A stretch of DNA of 64,000 nt from Curvibacter lanceolatus ATCC 14669 (GTDB lineage Bacteria > Pseudomonadota > Gammaproteobacteria > Burkholderiales > Burkholderiaceae_C): assembly GCF_000381265.1 (NCBI RefSeq), contig NZ_KB906254.1, forward strand, positions 372,001-436,000. Direction: 5' to 3'. Below are positions 57,937 to 64,000 of the stretch, in pieces. Under the pieces are notes generated by a model that saw only the letters and a program-made list of their open reading frames with translations, was not told the origin of the DNA and ran no database searches. Numbering within the stretch: position 1 is the stretch's first letter; every line of letters begins with the position of its first letter. The position numbers were made by a program, and so were the translations under genes.

Positions 57937-58404
57937 TCAACGTTTTTCGAACGGTGGGCCGCTGAGCTTGAGGCCGGCTTTGAAGCCCCGCTTCTGGAAC
58001 CAGCCCTGGTTCATCTCCAGCACGAAGCGCACGGGTTTGCTGCTGCAGTGCGAGTCGGTGGTCTGCGGCTTCATGTCGACCAGGTTCACCACCGTGCCGT
58101 CATCGGCCACGAAGGCGGCGGTCAGCGGCAGCAGGGTGTTCTTCATCCAGAAGCACTGGGTGGCGGGCACCTCGAAGACGAACAGCATGCCTTCCTGTTG
58201 CGGCATGCTGGGGCGATTCATCAGGCCGATCTGGCGCTCGACAGGGGCTGTGGCCACCTGGGCATCGATCTGGTACATGCCCGCAGCCAGTTGCACGCGG
58301 GGCAGGTCGAGCTGAGGGCCTTCCTGTGCAGAGGCTGCAAGGCCGGAGAGGGAAAGCAGTGCACACAGCAATGCCTGAGACAGAGGGCGGCGGGGCAGTT
58401 TCAT
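57937..58404 (-). CDS. DUF192 family exported protein
   Basis: A 155-aa protein with a signal peptide (LSQALLCALLSLSGLAASAQ) and the DUF192 core: RQIGLMNRPSMPQQEGMLFV, CFWMKNTLLPLTAAFVADDG, KPVRFVLEMNQGWFQKRG. Function is not established. ATG 58404 begins the signal peptide; upstream extension is unlikely. Confidence 0.88.
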   Translation of the reverse strand: MKLPRRPLSQALLCALLSLSGLAASAQEGPQLDLPRVQLAAGMYQIDAQVATAPVERQIGLMNRPSMPQQEGMLFVFEVPATQCFWMKNTLLPLTAAFVADDGTVVNLVDMKPQTTDSHCSSKPVRFVLEMNQGWFQKRGFKAGLKLSGPPFEKR

Positions 58405-58687
58405 GGTGGGAGTGATCCTGTGGTGTGGCCTGAAAGCGGCGCACATCCGCGTTCGATTTTGGCCTAAAAACAGCGGGTCGCCCCGTCGGCCTGGCCAACT
58501 TTGCACGACTGCGAACCTTGCGCTGGCCGCGTCTGTGACGCGCTTCGGCGCTCGTGTCTTAGGCCCACGCCGGCCTTGGTGTGGAAGGGCTTCCGGCCCG
58601 TCGTCGATGGCGGCAATGGCAAGCGCTAAGATCAGCAGGTTTTACTTCATTTGCTAAGTTGTTCAGCCTCACCGGAGACGTCAGTCC

Positions 58688-59953
58688 ATGACCCGTTATC
58701 AGCACATCCAGGTTCCCGAGCAGGGCGAGAAGATCACCGTCAATGCGGACAAGACCCTCCAGGTGCCCGATCACCCGATCATCCCCTTCATCGAAGGCGA
58801 TGGCGTCGGGCGTGACATCACGCCGGTGATGCTGAAGGTGGTGGATGCGGCGGTGGCCAAGGCCTACGGCGGGCAGCGCAAGATCCATTGGATGGAAGTG
58901 TTTGCCGGCGAAAAGGCCACCCACCTCTACGGGCCGGATGTCTGGTTGCCCGAGGAAACCGTGGACGTGGTGCGCGACTACCTGGTGTCCATCAAGGGGC
59001 CTTTGACCACCCCGGTGGGTGGCGGGATCCGCTCGCTCAACGTGGCCTTGCGCCAGGAGCTGGACCTGTATGTCTGCCTGCGCCCCATCCAGTATTTCAA
59101 GGGTGTGCCTTCGCCGCTCAAGGAGCCCGAAAAGACCAACATGGTGATCTTCCGCGAGAACTCGGAAGACATCTATGCCGGCATCGAATTCGAGGCCGGC
59201 AGTGACCAGGCCAAGCGCCTGATCAAGTTTCTGCACGACGAGTTCGGCATCACCAAGATCCGCTTTCCCGAAACCTCGGGCCTGGGCATCAAGCCGGTCT
59301 CGCAGGAGGGCACCGAGCGCCTGGTGCGCAAGGCCATCCAGTACGCCATCGACAACAACAAGCCCAATGTGACCATCGTGCACAAGGGCAACATCATGAA
59401 GTTCACAGAAGGGAGCTTCCGTGAATGGGCCTATGGCCTGGCCGCCAAGGAATTCGGTGGTGAGTTGATCGACGGCGGTCCCTGGATGCGCGTGCCCAAC
59501 CCCAAGACCGGTGGCCAGATCGTGATCAAGGACAGCATCACCGACGCCTTCCTGCAGCAAATCCTGCTGCGCCCTGTCGAGTACAGCGTGGTGGCCACGC
59601 TCAACCTCAATGGCGACTACATCTCTGATGCCGTGGCGGCCCAGGTGGGCGGCATCGGCATTGCGCCCGGGGCCAACCTGTCGGACACCGTGGCCATGTT
59701 CGAAGCCACCCACGGCACGGCGCCGCGCTACGCCGGCAAGGACTACGTGAATCCGGGCTCGGAGATCCTCTCGGCCGAGATGATGTTGCGCCACATGGGC
59801 TGGAAGGAGGCCGCCGACCTCATCATCCGCTCGCTGGAAAAGGCCATCTTGAGCAAAAAGGTCACTTACGACTTTGCCCGCCTGCTTGAAGGCGCGGTGC
59901 AAGTCAGCTGCTCGGGTTTCGGTCAGGTCATCATCGACCAGATGCAGGAGTGA
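58688..59953 (+). CDS. icd: NADP-dependent isocitrate dehydrogenase
   Basis: A 421-aa citric-acid-cycle enzyme oxidising isocitrate to 2-oxoglutarate. Signatures: [16 protein letters not shown], the substrate/phosphorylation loop [33 protein letters not shown], and [20 protein letters not shown]. The Ser in IRSLN is the regulatory phosphorylation site in E. coli. CACCGGAGACGTCAGTCC precedes the ATG. Confidence 0.97.
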   Translation: MTRYQHIQVPEQGEKITVNADKTLQVPDHPIIPFIEGDGVGRDITPVMLKVVDAAVAKAYGGQRKIHWMEVFAGEKATHLYGPDVWLPEETVDVVRDYLVSIKGPLTTPVGGGIRSLNVALRQELDLYVCLRPIQYFKGVPSPLKEPEKTNMVIFRENSEDIYAGIEFEAGSDQAKRLIKFLHDEFGITKIRFPETSGLGIKPVSQEGTERLVRKAIQYAIDNNKPNVTIVHKGNIMKFTEGSFREWAYGLAAKEFGGELIDGGPWMRVPNPKTGGQIVIKDSITDAFLQQILLRPVEYSVVATLNLNGDYISDAVAAQVGGIGIAPGANLSDTVAMFEATHGTAPRYAGKDYVNPGSEILSAEMMLRHMGWKEAADLIIRSLEKAILSKKVTYDFARLLEGAVQVSCSGFGQVIIDQMQE

Positions 59954-60034
59954 GGGCGCTTGCCGGGAGACCAGGGCTCCCGATGGCCTGCGGCATGGCA
60001 TGGCCGCAAGTCATTTCCAGCGTTTATCAGGCCC

Positions 60035-60844
60035 TTAAGCCTTGATCAGTACGGTTTCGTCGATCTTGTTGGCCAATTGGGCAATGGCCAGCGCCGCAGG
60101 GCTGTTGGGGTTGTTGATCGACAGCAACTGGCGGCGCATCACGGCGTCACGCACCGAGGGATCGGCCGGGATGTCGCCCAGGTGGATCAGGCGCACCGGA
60201 CGGCCCGTGTCGGTGCTCACAAAGCGGTCCAGCACCTGCTGCAGCTGTCCGGTGATGGCGCGGCCATCGCCCGGGCGAACGGTCTGGTTGATGATCATGC
60301 GCACCTGGCGCCGCTTTTGCTGCATCGACAGCACCTTGATCGCGGCGTAGGCATCGGTCAGGGAGGTGGGCTCAGGCGTGGCCACCAGCAACACCTCGCC
60401 GGCCAGCGAGACGGCGAACAGCACCACGTCGGAGATGCCGGCGCCCGTGTCGAGCAACACCACGTCAAAGCGTGGCAGCAGGCTGCGCAGCACGCGCACG
60501 AATTCATCGCGCACCTCAGGGGTGAGGCGCGAATACTCCACCATGCCTGAGCCGGCCAGCAACACGCTGAAACCGCCTGGGGCCTTGACGATGGCTTCGT
60601 CCACGGTGGCTTTGCCTGTGAACACGTCGTGCAGCGTGACCTTGGGGTGCAGGTTCAACACCACGTCCAGATTGGCCAGGCCCAAGTCGGCGTCCAGAAC
60701 CAACACCCGCTGGCCGCGGCGCGACAGGGCGGCGGCCAGATTGGCCGCGACAAATGTTTTGCCGACGCCGCCTTTGCCGCTGGTGATGGCCAACACCTTG
60801 GCCGATACAGCTTCTGCAGGGGTGGTTTTCAGCGCTTCGCTCAT
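60035..60844 (-). CDS. MinD/ParA-type ATPase, FlhG-like
   Basis: A 269-aa ATPase with deviant Walker A SGKGGVGKTFVAANLAAAL, LVLDADLGLANLDVVL and DVVLLDTGAGISDVVLF. FlhG/YlxH-type proteins of this pattern control flagellar number with FlhF; a MinD-like division role is the alternative. ATG 60844 starts 4 bases after the GGDEF stop, so the two form an operon. Confidence 0.85.
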   Translation of the reverse strand: MSEALKTTPAEAVSAKVLAITSGKGGVGKTFVAANLAAALSRRGQRVLVLDADLGLANLDVVLNLHPKVTLHDVFTGKATVDEAIVKAPGGFSVLLAGSGMVEYSRLTPEVRDEFVRVLRSLLPRFDVVLLDTGAGISDVVLFAVSLAGEVLLVATPEPTSLTDAYAAIKVLSMQQKRRQVRMIINQTVRPGDGRAITGQLQQVLDRFVSTDTGRPVRLIHLGDIPADPSVRDAVMRRQLLSINNPNSPAALAIAQLANKIDETVLIKA

Positions 60845-60848
60845 CTGT

Positions 60849-61742
60849 TCACTTTCGGTTGGCGCTGTCGGCCGGGTCACTTTGATCGATTGAAGTTCCA
60901 ATGTCGTCCTGATCCTGGACGTCGTAGAACAGCAATCCCTTTTCTTCCGCACTCACCGTGCTGTCTGGGGGGAAATCCAGGCAGACACGGTTGCGACCCT
61001 CCGATTTCGCCCGGTACAACTGGTGGTCGGCACGCTCTATCCAGAGGGATATCGGCGATCGGACCCAGGGCAGGGTGAACGAGCCTCCAATGCTGACGGT
61101 CACGTTGATGGCCACACCCGGAGCGATGGTGATGGGAGTGGATTCGACGATGGATCGGATGCGTTCGGCCACCGCACGCCCGAAGGCGGCCTGGCAGCCT
61201 GGCAAGACCACGGCGAACTCCTCGCCCCCATAGCGGGCCAGGGTGTCCATGGGGCGCACGCAGTTGGCCAGCGTGTTGGCTACCGATTGAAGAACGATGT
61301 CGCCCGCTGGGTGTCCATGGCCATCGTTGACCAGCTTGAAACGATCGATGTCCAGCATCAGCAGCAGGGCTGACTCGCCGGTGCGGGTCACGCGGTCGAC
61401 CTCGCGCTCCAGCACAGCCCGAAACTGACGTCGGTTGGCCAATCCGGTCAACGGATCCTTGAGCGAGAGCTCGCAAAGGCCGTCAATCAGATGCTGGAGA
61501 TAGCCTGTGGGGCTTTCCGGGGCAGGGAGGGGCAAGTCCTCATCTTGTGCCAGCAACGCCAGGGCGGTGTCGAGACGAAGACTGCTGAGGTCAATCGGTG
61601 CAGGAGCCTGGGAGGGGGACACGAGTTGAGGACGGACAAGAGTTTTGCGAAGTTTAACAGTAGGTCCTTCGACGCTAAGTGACAAATTGTGGTGCTTATT
61701 GCCTGCTTTACCCGTTTGACGGCAAGTTTTGCAGCGCGGCAA
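60849..61742 (-). CDS. Diguanylate cyclase (GGDEF domain)
   Basis: A protein of up to 297 aa. The C-terminal GGDEF domain is complete (DPLTGLANRRQFRAVLEREV, LMLDIDRFKLVNDGHGHPAG, LARYGGEEFAVVLPG with the GGEEF active motif), so it can make c-di-GMP. The N-terminal ~100 residues are not recognised. The true start is uncertain: the frame overlaps the SulP stop and probably starts inside, for example at TTG 61685. Encoded with the FlhG-like gene, linking c-di-GMP to motility. Confidence 0.87.
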   Translation of the reverse strand: MPRCKTCRQTGKAGNKHHNLSLSVEGPTVKLRKTLVRPQLVSPSQAPAPIDLSSLRLDTALALLAQDEDLPLPAPESPTGYLQHLIDGLCELSLKDPLTGLANRRQFRAVLEREVDRVTRTGESALLLMLDIDRFKLVNDGHGHPAGDIVLQSVANTLANCVRPMDTLARYGGEEFAVVLPGCQAAFGRAVAERIRSIVESTPITIAPGVAINVTVSIGGSFTLPWVRSPISLWIERADHQLYRAKSEGRNRVCLDFPPDSTVSAEEKGLLFYDVQDQDDIGTSIDQSDPADSANRK

Positions 61743-63432
61743 GTGTTTCCAGATCGGTCCGGTAGGTTTTGAGCAATGCCCCTTCTTTCAGGCATCCGGC
61801 GCGCCGTAAAACGGTATCAACTGGTAATTTAAGCCCGCTGATGACCAGCGTGATGTCACGCTCGTGCAGCATCAGCATGATCTGCTGAAACGCTTCCACA
61901 CCAGTCACGTCGATGCGGTTGATGGGCTGGGCATACAGGCACACGCATCGCGTGTCCGGGTGCCGGGCCAGGTGATCGACGATGTTGCGCTCCAGCGTGC
62001 TGGCCGAGGCAAAGTCCAGCTCTGCATCCATGCGCAGGGCATACAGATGGGGCGCCAGCGGGGGGAGGTGCCAGAGGTGGCGATCGCGCAGGCTGCCGTC
62101 GGCGTGCAGGCCCACCTCGATGATGCGGGGGTGCAGGCGCTGGTAAAGGAAGTGGGTCAGGCTGGCCACCAAGCCGGCCAGCACGCCCCAGTAAAGCTGC
62201 GGCGCCGTCGCCAGTGTCAGCACGAAGGTGGCCCCGGCCGTCAGCGCCTCAACCCGGGAGATCTTCCACAGGCCGATCAGCTGCATCGGACGCACCAGAT
62301 TCAAGACGGCCGCTACCACGATGGCCGCCAGCACGGCTTGGGGCACGTGGTACATGTAGGGCGTCAGAAACAGCAGCACGACCACGACCAGCAACACCGA
62401 AAACAGGGTGGCCCAGCCGGTCTTGGCGCCCGCGTACAGGTTGATGGCCGAGCGCGAGAACGATGCGCTGATGGGAAACGAGCCGCTCAAACCCGAGGCG
62501 ATCTTGGCCAGGCCCTGGCCGATCAGATCCTGGTTCTCATTCCATTGCGTGCCGCCGCGCTGGTTTTCGACCTTGGCACTGGAGGCCGTTTCGAGAAAGC
62601 TGATCAGCGTGATCACCAGGGCCGGCATCACCAGTTGGCCAAAGGCGTTCATCGACAGCCCGCCAGGCCAATACAGATGGGGCAGGCCGGAGGGCAGGGC
62701 GCCCACCACGGCGCCGCCCGATTCGGCAAAACCAAGGCTGGCGCTGAGGGTACCGGTCACCACCACGATGATCATGGCGGCGGGCCAGCGTGGCACGAAG
62801 CGCTTGGCCAGCAGCAGCGCCGCCAGTGAGCCGACGCCAAATCCCAGCGAGAGCAGGTCATGCTGGCTCAGCGCCAACCAGTCGCTGCTGTCGGGTGCCA
62901 GCCCTGTCAGCGCCCGCATCTGCGAGGCCAGGATCAGCCAGGCCGCCGCCTGCGTGAAACCGGAGAGCACGGGCGAGCTCACCAGGTTCAGCAGCCAGCC
63001 GAAACGCCCCAGGCCCAGCAGCAATTGCAAGCTCCCTGACATCAGGGCCAGCCAGACCGCCAGCGCCACCCAGGTGTCGCTGGCCGGCTCGGCCAGGCCG
63101 GACAGCGAGGCCCCGATCAACAGGCTGCTCAGCGCCGTCGGGCCCACACCCAGCCGGGTTGATGAACTCCACAGCACAGCCACCACGGCTGGCACGATGG
63201 AGGCGTAAATGCCTGTGACCAGCGGCATGCCGGCCAGGGCGGCATAGGCCACCCCCTGCGGCAGCAGCATCAGCCCCACCGTCATGCCGGCGGAAAACTC
63301 GCCCAGCAGGGTGTCACGGGAGGGCCGTGGCCAGTTGAGGAATGGGAACAGGCGATGCAGTCGGTCGTTTTTCACAGCGGCTTCCGGGCTCGGTGCCTGC
63401 CTCATGACGGGCAGTGCGGGGGTGTTGTTCAT
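61708..63432 (-). CDS. SulP family anion transporter with STAS domain
   Basis: A 574-aa inner-membrane protein. The SulP signature GEFSAGMTVGLMLLPQGVAY begins the membrane part, with about 10-12 helices (LLIGASLSGL, ALVITLISFLETASSAKVEN, AVLAAIVVAAVLNLV), then a C-terminal STAS domain (YALRMDAELDFASASTLERN, PINRIDVTGVEAFQQIMLML). Substrate may be sulfate, bicarbonate or a dicarboxylate. ATG 63432 (MNNTPALPVMRQ) is preferred. Confidence 0.92.
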   Translation of the reverse strand: MNNTPALPVMRQAPSPEAAVKNDRLHRLFPFLNWPRPSRDTLLGEFSAGMTVGLMLLPQGVAYAALAGMPLVTGIYASIVPAVVAVLWSSSTRLGVGPTALSSLLIGASLSGLAEPASDTWVALAVWLALMSGSLQLLLGLGRFGWLLNLVSSPVLSGFTQAAAWLILASQMRALTGLAPDSSDWLALSQHDLLSLGFGVGSLAALLLAKRFVPRWPAAMIIVVVTGTLSASLGFAESGGAVVGALPSGLPHLYWPGGLSMNAFGQLVMPALVITLISFLETASSAKVENQRGGTQWNENQDLIGQGLAKIASGLSGSFPISASFSRSAINLYAGAKTGWATLFSVLLVVVVLLFLTPYMYHVPQAVLAAIVVAAVLNLVRPMQLIGLWKISRVEALTAGATFVLTLATAPQLYWGVLAGLVASLTHFLYQRLHPRIIEVGLHADGSLRDRHLWHLPPLAPHLYALRMDAELDFASASTLERNIVDHLARHPDTRCVCLYAQPINRIDVTGVEAFQQIMLMLHERDITLVISGLKLPVDTVLRRAGCLKEGALLKTYRTDLETLAALQNLPSNG

Positions 63433-63491
63433 TGAAGCTACCACAAGCACCGCCGGCAACATGCGGCGGTGGGCAGAGATAACATCGCACC

Positions 63492-64000
63492 ATGACCGAT
63501 TCAAGCCCCGACTCCCGCGATCCGATCACCCAACTGATCCACCATCCCTACCAACCGCCAGCCGGCTTCGAGGCCCCGCAGCCCGCTGTGCACAAGGCCT
63601 CGACGGTGATTTTTGCCAACACCGCGGCCATGCGACACCGCGATTGGCGCAGCCGTTCGGGCTACACCTACGGCCTGCACGGCACCCCCACCACCTTCAC
63701 GCTCGAGGAGCGCCTGTGCCAACTGGAAGGCGGGCTGCAATGCCTGCTGGTGCCCAGCGGCCTGGCGGCCCTGGCCAATGTGGCCCTGGCGCTGCTCAGC
63801 CAGGGCGACGAGATTCTGATTCCGGACAACGCCTATGGCCCCAACAAGGCGCTGGCCGAGGGCGAGCTGGCCCGCTGGGGCATTGCCCACCAGTGGTACG
63901 ACCCGTTGAATCCGGCCGATCTGGCCGAGCGCATCAGCCCGCGCACCCGCCTGGTCTGGCTGGAGGCACCCGGCTCGGTCACGATGGAGTTCCCCGACCT
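63492..64000 (+). CDS. metC: Cystathionine beta-lyase (3' end missing)
   Basis: A frame open to the window end (169 codons). It has the cys/met metabolism PLP enzyme pattern: PAVHKASTVIFANTAAMR, RSGYTYGLHGTPTTFTLEER, LEGGLQCLLVPSGLAALANV, LIPDNAYGPNK. MetC splits cystathionine to homocysteine, pyruvate and ammonia. The PLP lysine is beyond the window. It diverges from the SulP gene with a short shared promoter region. Confidence 0.9.
   Translation, partial: MTDSSPDSRDPITQLIHHPYQPPAGFEAPQPAVHKASTVIFANTAAMRHRDWRSRSGYTYGLHGTPTTFTLEERLCQLEGGLQCLLVPSGLAALANVALALLSQGDEILIPDNAYGPNKALAEGELARWGIAHQWYDPLNPADLAERISPRTRLVWLEAPGSVTMEFPD

Overview
The window is mostly a prophage (about 1 to 50,100; its left end lies outside the window) followed by about 14 kb of host chromosome. 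The host genes (lexA with two SOS boxes, adk, kdsB, a Trm112-like gene, lpxK, exbD/exbB, sodB, icd, an FlhG-like ATPase, a SulP transporter and the start of metC) and the high GC content point to a betaproteobacterium of the Burkholderiales, probably Comamonadaceae-like; this placement is inferred from gene content only.

Phage layout. Leftward early genes (1-5897) carry a recombination module: partial coiled-coil protein, YqaJ/lambda-type exonuclease, ERF annealing protein and small unknowns. They are read from a well-formed promoter at 6275-6303 that is covered by two copies of a 14-bp operator. The control region (6278-9915) has two layers: a Cro/YdaS-like gene and an XRE repressor facing each other across a second pair of the same operator, and a P22 immI-like set with two divergent ribbon-helix-helix genes and a BRO-N antirepressor. 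An exported cargo-type protein (7344-7973) sits between them, and its C-terminal 60 residues match the phage's own scaffold protein. The rightward early operon (10294-16587) is a tightly overlapped run of small genes with O-like and P-like replication proteins, RusA and HNH-like proteins. A terminator and a promoter near 16640 separate it from the late genes.

Late genes. Packaging and head: TerS, TerL, P22-like portal, scaffold, N4-gp56-type capsid protein, and a freestanding HNH-AP2 homing endonuclease directly behind the capsid gene. Tail and internal virion proteins: LamG protein, GFxxTxFG repeat protein, helical tail protein, a 2434-aa polyvalent protein with ParB-like, HExxH and ART-like modules, and an SGNH-hydrolase spike. 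Lysis: DUF1353 protein, membrane proteins, SAR endolysin and a secreted PLD-family nuclease. This mix resembles Bcep22/BPP-1-type temperate podoviruses. No integrase, tRNA, CRISPR array or reverse transcriptase was seen.

Most unusual features: (i) three small genes with good ribosome sites nested in one alternative frame inside the polyvalent gene, where codon bias switches to the nested frame; (ii) a scaffold-like domain on an exported immunity-region protein; (iii) matched operator pairs defining PL and PR; (iv) a strand-oriented CCCCTCTGRGG element found 39-68 bp before several late gene starts; (v) an abrupt codon-usage change at the end of the capsid gene next to the homing endonuclease.
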